Part shown: positions 43,729 to 53,116 of the stretch, in pieces
Numbering within the stretch: the first letter of the stretch is position 1
How the letters are laid out: every line of letters begins with the position of its first letter
Assembly: GCA_022842785.1 (NCBI GenBank)
Contig: JALHOW010000003.1
Coordinates: 434,001 to 498,000, forward strand
Direction of reading: 5' to 3'
Origin: Hyphomicrobiaceae bacterium
GTDB lineage: Bacteria > Pseudomonadota > Alphaproteobacteria > Rhizobiales > Hyphomicrobiaceae
Length of the DNA: 64,000 nt
The notes under the pieces: model-generated
The model's input: the letters and a program-made list of their open reading frames with translations, nothing else
Told to the model about the DNA's origin: nothing
The model's database searches: none
Translations under genes and position numbers: made by a program

Positions 43729-45255
43729 ATGTGTGCAGCAACAAGCTGGCGAGGAACACTTGCCGGCATGGCAGTTTTGATCTTTTGCCTCGCGGCAGTC
43801 GGTGCGACAGATGCGCGCGCCGACAGCCGCCATGCTGCATTTGTTGTCGATGCAAATTCAGGCCGGGTTCTTCATGCGGCCAACGCTGATGCCCGCCGCT
43901 TTCCCGCCTCTCTGACCAAGCTGATGACGCTCTACCTCGTCTTCGAACAGATCGAGGCCGGCCGTCTCAACGCGTCGACGCCGATCCGGATCTCGGCCCA
44001 GGCCGCATCCGTCCCACCCTCGAAGCTGGACCTCGATCCAGGTGAGACCATTCCGCTCGGCGCTGCCATTCGCGCGCTCGTCACGAAGTCGGCGAACGAC
44101 GTCGCGGTCGCCATTGCCGAGCACATGTCCGGAAGCGAAGCCTCCTTCGCCCGCGCCATGACGGCGAAAGCCCGCCAGCTCGGGATGCGCTCAACCGTCT
44201 TCCGCAACGCGCACGGCCTGCCGGATCCCGAGCAGGTGACGACGGCGCGCGACATGGCCACACTCTCGCTCGCCCTCTACGATCATTTCCCGCAGCACGC
44301 GCGCGTGTTTGCCACCCGCCAGTTCAACTACGCGGGCTCCGCCTATCGCAATCACAACACCATGCTCGGCTCGTTCGAGGGCATGGAGGGCATCAAGACC
44401 GGCTATACGCGCGCCTCCGGCTTCAATCTCTCGGCTTCCGTGCGCCGCAATGGCCAGCACGTGGTTGCCGTCGTCATGGGCGGGCGCACGGCTCAGGCGC
44501 GCAATGCGGAGATGCGCACGCTTCTCACGCGCAGCCTCACACGCGCCACCGCAACCAAATCGCGGCGGCCTGTGCAGATCGCACGTGCGGAACCGGCGCC
44601 GGCCGAACGCGCCGAACGTCCGGCACCACAGCCAGCCCGCGCCGCCGCTCCGCCCACGCCGCGCCTCGTCGAGCCGGTCCGCGCAGCTGTGCCTCCTGCC
44701 CGCGCATCGAACGAGCCGACAATCCAGATGGCGCGCGTGCGCACGGTGCCGGTCGGCCAACATCAGGGCAGCCGTCAGTGGCAACAGCCCGCGCCCGCCG
44801 CGCAACCGTCCGCCGCGGAAGACCAGGCCCGCTTCATGACGCCGGATCAAGGCCGCGGCGCTCAGCCCTCGACGCTCGGCGCACAGGCGCGCCGGCTCGA
44901 TGGCGGACATCCGGCTATCTATGCCTCCGAGCAAGGCGGACCAACCACCACTGCAGCGCTGCAGCAGCGCCCGCACGCCCAGCCTTCCTATGCCGGCGCC
45001 ATCAGCCGCGGCGACTTCGGCGTCCAAGTCGGTGCGTTCGGCACCGCCGCCGAGGCCGAGGCACGCCTACGCGAAATTCGCCAGAATGCCGGCGGCCTGC
45101 TCGCCGCCGCGATTGATGTAACTGAACCCGTCGCGCAAGGAGCACGCACGCTTTACCGCGCGCGCTTTGCCGGCCTCGATGCCAAACCAGCCGCCGAAAC
45201 CTGTTCGGCCCTCCGCCGCCAGCGTGTCGACTGTTTCGTCACGCGCTTGCGCTGA
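43729..45255 (+). CDS. D-alanyl-D-alanine carboxypeptidase with SPOR domain
   Basis: A 508-residue penicillin-binding protein 5/6-type enzyme trimming peptidoglycan pentapeptides. The signal peptide has core GMAVLIFCLAAVGATDARA. The peptidase domain has S61-x-x-K64 (SLTK), SAN (121-123) and KTG (IKTGYTRASG). A Pro/Ala-rich linker of about 150 residues follows. The last 75 residues form a SPOR domain (GDFGVQVGAFGTAAEAEARLREI ... VDCFVTRL), which binds denuded septal glycan. No Shine-Dalgarno is evident; an ATG at residue 14 is possible. It is followed closely by the next gene. Confidence 0.92.
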   Translation: MCAATSWRGTLAGMAVLIFCLAAVGATDARADSRHAAFVVDANSGRVLHAANADARRFPASLTKLMTLYLVFEQIEAGRLNASTPIRISAQAASVPPSKLDLDPGETIPLGAAIRALVTKSANDVAVAIAEHMSGSEASFARAMTAKARQLGMRSTVFRNAHGLPDPEQVTTARDMATLSLALYDHFPQHARVFATRQFNYAGSAYRNHNTMLGSFEGMEGIKTGYTRASGFNLSASVRRNGQHVVAVVMGGRTAQARNAEMRTLLTRSLTRATATKSRRPVQIARAEPAPAERAERPAPQPARAAAPPTPRLVEPVRAAVPPARASNEPTIQMARVRTVPVGQHQGSRQWQQPAPAAQPSAAEDQARFMTPDQGRGAQPSTLGAQARRLDGGHPAIYASEQGGPTTTAALQQRPHAQPSYAGAISRGDFGVQVGAFGTAAEAEARLREIRQNAGGLLAAAIDVTEPVAQGARTLYRARFAGLDAKPAAETCSALRRQRVDCFVTRLR

Positions 45256-45272
45256 GAGAGGGAAAATCAACT

Positions 45273-45953
45273 ATGACTGTCAACGGCCCCTCGATCTCAT
45301 CCCAGCTCGCCGCCCTCAAGGCGTCGATGCAGACCTCGGCGACGCACAGCGCCGCATCGGTTCCGAACGCGTCGGCGCCAGCACCGCAGGGTGTCATGCG
45401 CAGCGCGCTCTCGCCGGTCGCCGCCGGCGCCATGCTCGGCCTCTCGGCAATGACGCCGAGCGCCTCTGTCGCGGCGCCGACCAGGGTCAACAACCCGTAC
45501 ACCAGTCCTGCTGCAGAGACGTACACGCGCGCCGGAATTCCCGCCGAAAAGGCTGCATGGATTGCCTCGCTCGGCGCCGACTCGTGGGAGCTGCGGCAAC
45601 CGGCCCGCATCGATGAGGCCGCATTCGCTCAGCGCGCGCTCGACAGCATGATCCGCAGCGGCATGGCGAAGTTCCCGGGATTTGCCGAGGCCCGCGCCAA
45701 TGGCACGCTCAAAGTCCAGCACGCGCACGAGCAGCCGGAGCTTGGCTACCGCTCGTTCCAGCTCACGCTCTACAAGGATGGCCAGGAGTTCGGCGGTGTC
45801 GGCTTCGGCACCATGAACAGCGCTCGCTGGCTGGAGCTGCGCCAGGGCGGAACGTTCGCGGCAACTGGTTCGGTCGCGGGCAACGACTACGTCGCAACGT
45901 GGCCGCTCGCATGGGACGGCAGCGACGCGCGCATCCCACAGCACGCCGCCTGA
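45273..45953 (+). CDS. Hypothetical protein downstream of the carboxypeptidase gene
   Basis: The protein has 226 residues and starts 17 bases after the carboxypeptidase stop, with GAGAGGGA upstream, so it is co-transcribed. The first 70 residues are Ala/Ser/Pro-rich with a weakly hydrophobic stretch (VAAGAMLGLSAMTPSASVAA). The rest is a compact domain with IPAEKAAWIASLGADSWELRQPARIDE and a beta-rich GYRSFQLTLYKDGQEFGGVGFG. I recognise no family. The operon context suggests an envelope role. Confidence 0.7.
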   Translation: MTVNGPSISSQLAALKASMQTSATHSAASVPNASAPAPQGVMRSALSPVAAGAMLGLSAMTPSASVAAPTRVNNPYTSPAAETYTRAGIPAEKAAWIASLGADSWELRQPARIDEAAFAQRALDSMIRSGMAKFPGFAEARANGTLKVQHAHEQPELGYRSFQLTLYKDGQEFGGVGFGTMNSARWLELRQGGTFAATGSVAGNDYVATWPLAWDGSDARIPQHAA

Positions 45954-46073
45954 TTGGCACCCAGCGCCAACCGGCACCTCTCAGCGCAAAATTTGCCATG
46001 CTGTCATCCCGTGCTAAGCACGCCCCCCTGTAGCGGATACGATTTCCGCCGAAACTTCAGGGAGCGACGCCGA

Positions 46074-46916
46074 ATGACATCATGGAGCCCCCCCACAGCA
46101 AGAAGCGCAGCCGGCATCTTGCTCGCGGCTCTCCTGCTCGCCGTGCCAAGCGCGGCGTCTGCTCAGTCCTGCGGCAACAGCGCCGAAGGCTTCGGGCGAT
46201 GGCTCTCGGCCATCAAGGTACAGGCCGCGAAGCAGGGCATTTCCCAGAGCGCCATGGACCGCGCGCTTGTCGGCGTGTCCTATGATCCGACCGTCATCCG
46301 CCTCGACCGTAACCAGCGCTCCTTCAAGCTGAGTTTCGAGCAGTTCTATGCGCGCCGCGTCGGCAGCGCCTTGATGAACCGTGCCCGCCAGCGTCTCGCG
46401 CGCCACAAGGCCGTCTTCGACCGCGTCGAGCAGCGCTTCGGCGTGCCGCGCGAGATCATCGTCGCCATCTGGGGCCTCGAGACGAACTTCGGCGCCGATA
46501 CGTCGGGCCGGTTCTCCATCATCCGCTCGCTCGCGACCCTCGCCTACGACTGCCGCCGCACAGCATTCTTCACGCCGCAGTTTCTGGACTCGATCCGCAT
46601 CGTCCAGCGCGGCGACATGACACCCGAGCAGATGCGCGGCGGCTGGGCCGGCGAGATCGGCCAGACGCAGTTCCTACCGAGCCCCTACATCAAGTACGCC
46701 GTCGACTTCGACGGTGACGGGCGCCGCGACCTCGTCAACTCGGTGCCGGATATTCTGGCATCGACGGCGAGCTTCCTCAAAGGCCATGGCTGGAGAACCG
46801 GCGGCTCCTGGGAGCCGGGCTCGCCCAACTACGGCGTCATCCGCGACTGGAATCGCGCCGAGGTTTATCAGCGGACCATCTCGGTCATGGCGACGCGGCT
46901 CAAGTCCGGGGGCTGA
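46074..46916 (+). CDS. Lytic murein transglycosylase, MltB-like
   Basis: A 280-residue soluble lytic transglycosylase of the SLT_2/MltB group. The signal peptide is SAAGILLAALLLAVPSAASA. The catalytic Glu is E136 in IWGLETNFG; FLPSPYIKYAVDFDGDGRRDLVNSVPDILAS is the family block following it. There is no lipobox and no C-terminal peptidoglycan-binding domain, so it is a short periplasmic form. GGGAG precedes the ATG. It continues the cell-wall theme of the two preceding genes. Confidence 0.9.
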   Translation: MTSWSPPTARSAAGILLAALLLAVPSAASAQSCGNSAEGFGRWLSAIKVQAAKQGISQSAMDRALVGVSYDPTVIRLDRNQRSFKLSFEQFYARRVGSALMNRARQRLARHKAVFDRVEQRFGVPREIIVAIWGLETNFGADTSGRFSIIRSLATLAYDCRRTAFFTPQFLDSIRIVQRGDMTPEQMRGGWAGEIGQTQFLPSPYIKYAVDFDGDGRRDLVNSVPDILASTASFLKGHGWRTGGSWEPGSPNYGVIRDWNRAEVYQRTISVMATRLKSGG

Positions 46917-46959
46917 TATCCCGGCCGTATTTGCCGCGCATGGCGATCGGCGCAATGCG

Positions 46960-46991
46960 CCCTACACACACGGCATAACCGTGGTGTAGGG
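46960..46991. terminator. Hairpin after the transglycosylase gene
   Basis: CCCTACACACACGG pairs with CCGTGGTGTAGGG (13 bp, one bulge) around loop CATAA. No T-run follows. It sits between the transglycosylase stop and the MFS start. Confidence 0.5.
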
Positions 46992-47040
46992 TGCCGCGAC
47001 GAATGCATCCCGCGATCAGCGAGCGCGCACCCGAGCCACC

Positions 47041-48555
47041 ATGGACACTGCCGCCACCGCGCACGCAGAACTGACCCCGGTACGGCGCAATCTCATTCTC
47101 TTGATGGTCGTCCTGGCGACCACGCTCTATGGGACGACGCTGCTCGTCGTCTCCACCATCCTGCCACAGATGCAGGGCTCGTTCGCGGCCACCACCGACG
47201 AAATCGCCTGGGCGATGACGTTCAACATTCTCGCCACGGCCATCGTCACACCCATGTCGGGCTGGCTCGCGGGACGCTTCGGTACGCGGCGTGTGATGGT
47301 GTGGTCGCTCGGCGGCTTCACGCTCGCAACCTTCATGTGCGGATCGGCCGAGTCTCTCGAGGGCCTGGTCTTCTGGCGTATTATGCAGGGTGGTTTCGGT
47401 GCACCGTCGACGCCGCTGACGCAGTCCATCCTACTCACGGTCTTTCCGCGCGAGCAGCAGACGCGCGTCATGGGTATCTTCGGCTTCGGGGTGGTTCTCG
47501 GACCGATCTTCGGGCCGGCACTCGGCGGCATCATGGCGGAAAGCTACAACTGGCGTTGGGCCTTCTATGCCCTCGTTCCCGTCGGCATTGCAGCGACCGT
47601 CGGGCTGCAGGCCGTGCTGCCGGGCGACAAGGAATACACTGACCGACCGCTCGACTGGATCGGCTTCCTAGCGCTCTCCATCGCCCTCGCCGCGACGCAG
47701 CTCGTCCTCGCGCGCGGCCAGCGCCTCGACTGGTTCGACTCCTACGAGATCATCATCGCGACCTTCGTCGCCATCATCGGCTTCTGGGTATTTGTCACGC
47801 ACTGCCTCACAAGCCCGCGCCCGTTCCTCGACCCGCGTCTCCTGCTCGACCGCAACTACACCCTGGGCATCATCCTGGTCACCATTTACGGGATGCTCAA
47901 CTTTACGCCCATGGTGCTGCTCCCGCCCCTCCTCACGGGGCCGGCCGGCTACACCGACAGCCTCGTTGGCTACGTGGTCGGCGCGCGCGGCGTGGGCGGC
48001 TGCATCGGCTTTCTCGTCGCGGGATTTGCCGGCCGGCTCGATGGTCGCATTCTCATGATGGCCGGGTTCGTGATGCTGCTCGTCGCCGGTCTCTGGCTCA
48101 TGCACATCGACCTCAACGTCACCTACCTCGACCTCGCCATGAATGCCGGCCTGCAGGGTGTCGCGATCGGCCTCATCTGGGTCCCGCTCACGACGGCGAC
48201 ATTCGCAACCCTCAAGCCGGAGCAGATGGGCGAGGCATCGGCCGTCTACCACCTGCTACGCAATCTCGGCTCGTCGTTCTTCATCTCCGTCTGTGTTGCG
48301 GAGATCATTCGCTCGACCGGCATGAACTACGCCCACCTCGCCGAGCTGCTCACACCCTACAACCGGGTCCTGGACATGCCCTCGGTCCTTGGCCGGTGGG
48401 ATCCCGAAAGCCTCAAGGGCCTCGCCTCGCTCTCCAAGGAGATGACGCGCCAGGCCACGCTGATCGCCTATCTTAACGCTTTCGGCCTCTTCACGACCGC
48501 TTGCGCTTTGACGCTCCCGCTCGTCCTCTTCATGCGCACGCGCAAGCCGAGGTAG
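47041..48555 (+). CDS. DHA2-family MFS efflux transporter (EmrB-like)
   Basis: A 504-residue drug:H+ antiporter with about 14 membrane helices. Helix 1 begins LILLMVVLATTLYGTTLLVV. The motif-A loop is GWLAGRFGTRRVMVW, and the motif-C region is GVVLGPIFGPALGG, typical of antiporters of the EmrB/QacA branch. No EmrA-like membrane-fusion partner is adjacent. No Shine-Dalgarno is evident before the ATG. Confidence 0.9.
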   Translation: MDTAATAHAELTPVRRNLILLMVVLATTLYGTTLLVVSTILPQMQGSFAATTDEIAWAMTFNILATAIVTPMSGWLAGRFGTRRVMVWSLGGFTLATFMCGSAESLEGLVFWRIMQGGFGAPSTPLTQSILLTVFPREQQTRVMGIFGFGVVLGPIFGPALGGIMAESYNWRWAFYALVPVGIAATVGLQAVLPGDKEYTDRPLDWIGFLALSIALAATQLVLARGQRLDWFDSYEIIIATFVAIIGFWVFVTHCLTSPRPFLDPRLLLDRNYTLGIILVTIYGMLNFTPMVLLPPLLTGPAGYTDSLVGYVVGARGVGGCIGFLVAGFAGRLDGRILMMAGFVMLLVAGLWLMHIDLNVTYLDLAMNAGLQGVAIGLIWVPLTTATFATLKPEQMGEASAVYHLLRNLGSSFFISVCVAEIIRSTGMNYAHLAELLTPYNRVLDMPSVLGRWDPESLKGLASLSKEMTRQATLIAYLNAFGLFTTACALTLPLVLFMRTRKPR

Positions 48556-48755
48556 TTCGCCGCTTCGTTAACTCAGTTTTCCTACACTGTTTCGAGCCGC
48601 GCCTCGAAGGCGGCGGCGAATGACGCTATTGTGCAACACGCGATTGATTTCCGCCGCGTCCGTGGCAGCCACCTACCTTTACGTCCCCTTTCCCTCCGTG
48701 CACACACTGGGCACCTGGACAGGGGCAGATCGATTTCAGGCAGGAGTTTGGGGCG

Positions 48756-50741
48756 ATGTCCTATCGGGGAGACGATCTCGATCTCAAGGTGCCGGCCGGC
48801 CGCGTGCGCGGGGCCGTCGCCAGCGCATCCGATGCGCCTACCCGCGGTTCGTCGACCGATGCGACCCTCTGGGTGGACGAGACCGTCCTTGCCTGCTGCA
48901 ACAACGCCTTCGACCTCGCTCTCGCCTATGGCGCCAGTGAAGTCCGTCTCGCCCATCTCCTCCACGCCCTCACCCGCGTCGAAGCGGCCGTGCGCATCCT
49001 CGAGCAGCGCGGCATTGCCGCTGCCCGCCTGCGCCAGGAGAGCGCCGCCCTCATCGTGAACGAAAGCCCCGTCCCGCTCACCGGCGAGCGCAATCCGCCG
49101 CGCCGCTCCATCGAGCTGGAGGACACGCTACGCCGCGCTGTCGAAGCGGCCCGCCGCCGAGGTGCTCCCGCGGGCATCGAGGAAGTGCTCTTCGGATTTC
49201 TCGCAGGGAGCCGGACGAATCCAGCCGTCGACCTTCTGCGCCGCATTGCCCCCGAGCTTCTGACGGAGAGCGCACTGCCCGTGGACCCGACAGCCCGCCT
49301 CGACCACATAGAGGACGCCTTGCGCGGCATTCACGCGGAGCTTGCCGGCGACCGGAGACTGCTTTCCGACCTCGTGCGCGATCTGCAGCGCGAAGTTGCG
49401 AGCCAACGCGGCGACAACGCCAATCTTTCGACTGCGCTCCGCGATCGCCTGAGTGACCTCGCGAGCCATCTGAGCACCACACCCGAGATCACCGACAAGC
49501 TGACCGCCATCGAGCAGGCCGTGCGTGGCGGCATGGGCGAGGGCGCTCGCACGTGGAACGCCATCCATCAGCGCCTCGAGAGCCTCGAGGCGGCCATGCG
49601 CGCCGCCGATCCGGTGGAACCACTCGCGAAGCGCATCGCCGCCATCGAGCAAGTCATGCAGGACCGCGCGAGCGACTCCGTCAGGAGCTGGGTCGCACTC
49701 GCGGATCGTGTGCAGTCGCTCGAGAAGCTTTATCAAGCCGGCTCCACCGAGGCCATTCGCCAGTGGAGCGCGCTCTCCGATGGCAATGCCGAGATCCTGA
49801 AGTCGCTCACGCAACAGCAATCTACACCGCTCGACGGCGGCGCACTCACCGAGCGCCTCGAAGTGATCGAGCGAACCGTCCGCAGCGGGCTCGGTGACAC
49901 CGTCCGCTCGAACGCATTGCTCGCCGACCGCGTCGGCGTCGTCGAACGCGTCATCGGCACCCGCAATGACACGCAGTCCGTCATGCTCCTCGACGAGCGC
50001 CTGCGTTCGCTCGAAAGCGCGCTCGACGGGCGCGCTCGCGAGACCGGCGGACGCTGGGTGGAACTCGTGGATCGTCTAAAGACCATCGAAGTACGCATAA
50101 GCGGCATCGCGCAGCCAACCGACAACGCCCTCGCCACGCTGCCCACGGCGGATGAACTCACGAAGCCCGTCGTCGGCTATCTCACCTCGGTGTCAGATGC
50201 TGCCATCGCGCGTGACGACAAGCACGCCCGCGCCCAGGCTCAAGCCATGGCCGAGATCGGCGGGCGCGTCGCCGCGCTCGAGCACGTCGTACAGGCTAAC
50301 AATGCCGCGATCAATGCCGCCGCGGGCGTCTACGACCGCAACACCGACGAGTTGCACGAAGGCTTCGTGCGTCTCAGCGAGAACCAACACACGCTCGCCT
50401 CGGCCATCGGCGATTGGCGCGACGACAGCACCACGGAACTACGCCGCATTTCCGGTGGCCTCGATCGCCTGAAGGCGGTCGAGGATCGGCTCGAGAGCTT
50501 GAGCCGCCACTTCACGGGTGGGCCTCCCCGCGCCGTGCCTCCTGCTGCCGAGACTTACACGCCACCCGCGAGGTCGACCTCGGCATCGAGCGCAGCCGCG
50601 CCATCGGTGAGCTTTGCCGACTTTCGACGCTGGCTGTTTGGCACCGGCGACGTCAGCGGTGCCAATGCGGACGCGGACGTGCGCTGGCAGCGCATGCGCG
50701 ACGAGGTTCGTGCCGCCGCCGGACGCCTGCGCAAGCGGTAA
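48756..50741 (+). CDS. Clp N-domain protein with long coiled coil, no ATPase
   Basis: The protein has 661 residues. Residues 38-163 resemble the ClpA/ClpB N-terminal substrate/adaptor-binding double repeat: NNAFDLALAYGASEVRLAHLLHAL, then RRSIELEDTLRRAVEAARRRG and IEEVLFGFLAG. Residues about 180-590 are a long coiled coil of imperfect units resembling LADRV..LE and IEQxVRGGMGEGxRTW. The last 60 residues are Pro/Ser-rich, then WLFG...WQRMRDEVRAAAGRLRKR. There is no Walker motif, signal peptide or membrane helix. It might be a Clp-linked scaffold or adaptor, which is inference. The gene is monocistronic. Confidence 0.75.
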   Translation: MSYRGDDLDLKVPAGRVRGAVASASDAPTRGSSTDATLWVDETVLACCNNAFDLALAYGASEVRLAHLLHALTRVEAAVRILEQRGIAAARLRQESAALIVNESPVPLTGERNPPRRSIELEDTLRRAVEAARRRGAPAGIEEVLFGFLAGSRTNPAVDLLRRIAPELLTESALPVDPTARLDHIEDALRGIHAELAGDRRLLSDLVRDLQREVASQRGDNANLSTALRDRLSDLASHLSTTPEITDKLTAIEQAVRGGMGEGARTWNAIHQRLESLEAAMRAADPVEPLAKRIAAIEQVMQDRASDSVRSWVALADRVQSLEKLYQAGSTEAIRQWSALSDGNAEILKSLTQQQSTPLDGGALTERLEVIERTVRSGLGDTVRSNALLADRVGVVERVIGTRNDTQSVMLLDERLRSLESALDGRARETGGRWVELVDRLKTIEVRISGIAQPTDNALATLPTADELTKPVVGYLTSVSDAAIARDDKHARAQAQAMAEIGGRVAALEHVVQANNAAINAAAGVYDRNTDELHEGFVRLSENQHTLASAIGDWRDDSTTELRRISGGLDRLKAVEDRLESLSRHFTGGPPRAVPPAAETYTPPARSTSASSAAAPSVSFADFRRWLFGTGDVSGANADADVRWQRMRDEVRAAAGRLRKR

Positions 50742-50773
50742 CGCGCGGCCCTTGGAGCCTATTCATATTTGGT

Positions 50774-50791
50774 GCAGGGGCGAGCCCCTGC
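50774..50791. repeat. Hairpin GCAGGGGCGAGCCCCTGC, copy 1
   Basis: A perfect 7-bp stem with CGAG loop. The surrounding 22 bases (GGTG...GCC) are identical to copy 2 at 53053. The pair flanks the 50955-53045 genes. Confidence 0.6.
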
Positions 50792-50954
50792 CATGGGAGC
50801 GCATGCTTTCGGACGTGCGATTCACGGCGTCGGTGCCTCGCACCTCGGCCGATCGCACTTGGGGCCGCGGAGGCCCTCGCCTGTCTGCGCACTTGTCTGC
50901 GCCTCGTACCTATGCTGCTGTCCGCCCAACCATAACACCACCCGGAGGACGCCG

Positions 50955-52313
50955 ATGAATCTCTCGTACATGCTCAAGGAGCGCGCCGCGCAGGGGAAGC
51001 CTGTGCGCATCGGCCAGATCGGCGCCGGCAAGTTCGGTACCATGCATCTCGCGCAGGCACGCCTGACGACGGGGATGCATCTCGTCGGCCTCGCCGATCT
51101 CTACCCCGACCGCGCCCGCAAGCGGATGATCGAAGTGGGCTGGCCCGCTGAGCAGACGCAGGCCAAGTCTCTCGGCGATGCGCTCAAGACCGGCGCCTCG
51201 CACATCACAGAAGACGCCATGTCGCTCATCGCATGCCCCGACATCGACGTGATCGTCGAAGCGACTGGCGATCCTGCGACAGGCATAAAACTCTGCCTCG
51301 CCGCGATCGAGCACGGCAAGCACGTGGTGATGGTCAACGTCGAAGCCGACAGCGTTGCCGGTCCACTTCTCGCGCAGAAGGCGCGTGCAGCCGGCGTCGT
51401 GTACTCACTCGCGTGGGGCGATCAGCCGGCGCTCGTCTGCGAGCATGTGGACTGGGCGCGCGCGTGCGGCTTCGAGGTCGTCGCCGCCGGCAAGGGCACG
51501 CGCTACCACCCGACCTATCACCAGTCGAACCCGGATACCGTCTGGGACATCCTCTCGAAGTATCTCAAGATCGAGGATCGCAGTCACATCAATCCGAAGA
51601 TGTTCAACTCGTTCGTCGATGGCACCAAGTCCGGCATCGAGATGACCGCGATCTGCAATGCCACCGGCCTCGTGCCGCAGACGGATGGCCTCGCTTTCCC
51701 ACCTGCTTCACGCTTCGAGCTTGCCGAGGTCTGCAAGCCGAAGAGCGACGGCGGCACACTCGAAAAGAAGGGCGTCACCGAAGTCGTCTCGTCCGTCACG
51801 CGCGAGGAAGCCGACGTTCCGCATCATCTCGCCATGGGCACGTACGTCGTGATCACGTCCGAGAGCGCCTACACGCGCGAGTGCTTCAAGGAGTACAACA
51901 TGCTGCCCGACAGCAGCGGCAAGTACGCCTCGCTCTATCGCCCCACGCACATGATCGGTCTGGAGCTTGGCCTCTCAATCGCGTCGGCAGCGCTGCGCAA
52001 GGAGCCCACCGGCACGCCCATCTGCTTCAACTCCGACGTCGTCGCGACAGCCAAGCGCGATCTCAAGAAAGGCGAGATGCTCGATGGCGAAGGCGGCTTC
52101 TGCGTCTGGGGCAAGCAGACACCTGCCGATATGTCGCTGAAGGAAGGCTATCTCCCGCTCGGCCTCGCGCACAACGTCGCCCTGAAGCGCGACATCAAGT
52201 TGGGCGAGCGCCTGAAGTGGGAAGACGTCGCCTACGACGCCACCGACAACGCCGTGAAGGTGCGGCGTGAGATGGAGGCGGTGTTTGGGCGGAGGAATGT
52301 GGGGCAGCGTTAA
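50955..52313 (+). CDS. Homoserine-dehydrogenase-like NAD(P) oxidoreductase with SAF domain
   Basis: The protein has 452 residues behind GGAGGA. The N-terminal Rossmann domain has VRIGQIGAGKFGTMHL and DVIVEATGDPATGI (as in homoserine dehydrogenases). A central catalytic-like region includes VVAAGKGTRYHPTYH. Residues about 370-440 form a SAF-like domain (VVATAKRDLKKGEMLDGEGGFCVWG), found in sugar-acid dehydratases and antifreeze/flagellar P-ring proteins. This domain order is seen in uncharacterised sugar-acid oxidoreductases. The true reaction is unknown, and homoserine dehydrogenase activity is unlikely since the canonical C-terminal domain is absent. Confidence 0.82.
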   Translation: MNLSYMLKERAAQGKPVRIGQIGAGKFGTMHLAQARLTTGMHLVGLADLYPDRARKRMIEVGWPAEQTQAKSLGDALKTGASHITEDAMSLIACPDIDVIVEATGDPATGIKLCLAAIEHGKHVVMVNVEADSVAGPLLAQKARAAGVVYSLAWGDQPALVCEHVDWARACGFEVVAAGKGTRYHPTYHQSNPDTVWDILSKYLKIEDRSHINPKMFNSFVDGTKSGIEMTAICNATGLVPQTDGLAFPPASRFELAEVCKPKSDGGTLEKKGVTEVVSSVTREEADVPHHLAMGTYVVITSESAYTRECFKEYNMLPDSSGKYASLYRPTHMIGLELGLSIASAALRKEPTGTPICFNSDVVATAKRDLKKGEMLDGEGGFCVWGKQTPADMSLKEGYLPLGLAHNVALKRDIKLGERLKWEDVAYDATDNAVKVRREMEAVFGRRNVGQR

Positions 52314-52403
52314 CCCAGACCCCAATCGGTTCCAAATCTCAACACTCGCTAAGGTGTTTTGAGCGAGTATTGCGTCCATCGATCAGTGAATTGATGGTCG
52401 GAC

Positions 52404-53045
52404 ATGAATTTGCTCAGAAAGCTATGGCTCGCCATCCTCTATATACCGGTGGTGTTTGTTGGTCTTGTCGCCTTGGCACTTGGCGTGGGTCTGCTGGAGG
52501 CCGCAATAAATAGTGCGCGCGGCTATAAGCTCGTCACTCTAAAAACCAGGATGTATTGGGATAACGGCAAAGGCGTCGCCGACGACAAAGTCAAAACGTG
52601 GAAAATTGCTGTTCCGAATCGCATAATTCTCAGACAGAACCGCGATGCTTGGAGCGTGTTTGCCTTTCGCATACCCGTTTACAGCAACCACCGTGAAGAC
52701 CTGGAGACGAGCAGATACGTTTCGACGCTCACGCAGCTGAACCCGCAACAAGAGATCGTTGCTTACACCCCCGGATTGGACGGCCCCGAGTTCATTCTCA
52801 CATTCACGAACCGGATCCCTTACAGCAGCCCTGGGCCGAGGAATGACAACCCAACATACTTCCGGTCACCAGAGGCCTCCTCGACTTGCATCTCCCGCCA
52901 CCGATGGATTGACTACCACGGCTGGGTGATACGCATCTCGCCGAGTGATCTTTCTCCCGAACGCAAGTGCGCCATCGTCTCGGCGGCTCTCGACCGCTGG
53001 ACATTGCACATCGACGACCTCTATTCGAAAGACTCTGGGCAATAA
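52404..53045 (+). CDS. Membrane-anchored hypothetical protein
   Basis: The protein has 213 residues. An N-terminal hydrophobic anchor (LAILYIPVVFVGLVALALGVG, residues 8-28) is followed by a soluble, probably periplasmic domain rich in aromatic and basic residues (KTWKIAVPNRIILRQNRDAW). A late Cys pair (STCISRH, ERKCAIV) could form a disulphide. Base composition is clearly less GC-rich than its neighbours, suggesting horizontal acquisition. I recognise no family. It ends just before hairpin copy 2. Confidence 0.65.
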   Translation: MNLLRKLWLAILYIPVVFVGLVALALGVGLLEAAINSARGYKLVTLKTRMYWDNGKGVADDKVKTWKIAVPNRIILRQNRDAWSVFAFRIPVYSNHREDLETSRYVSTLTQLNPQQEIVAYTPGLDGPEFILTFTNRIPYSSPGPRNDNPTYFRSPEASSTCISRHRWIDYHGWVIRISPSDLSPERKCAIVSAALDRWTLHIDDLYSKDSGQ

Positions 53046-53052
53046 GGCGGGT

Positions 53053-53070
53053 GCAGGGGCGAGCCCCTGC
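53053..53070. repeat. Hairpin GCAGGGGCGAGCCCCTGC, copy 2
   Basis: Same hairpin as at 50774, preceded by AATAAGGCGGG, which resembles the terminus of the MITE-like copies. It probably terminates the convergent transcripts of the preceding gene and uvrB. Confidence 0.6.
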
Positions 53071-53116
53071 CGCGGGAGTGTGAGGGCCGCGCAGGCTCTC
53101 ACTTGCCGAAGGCAAA

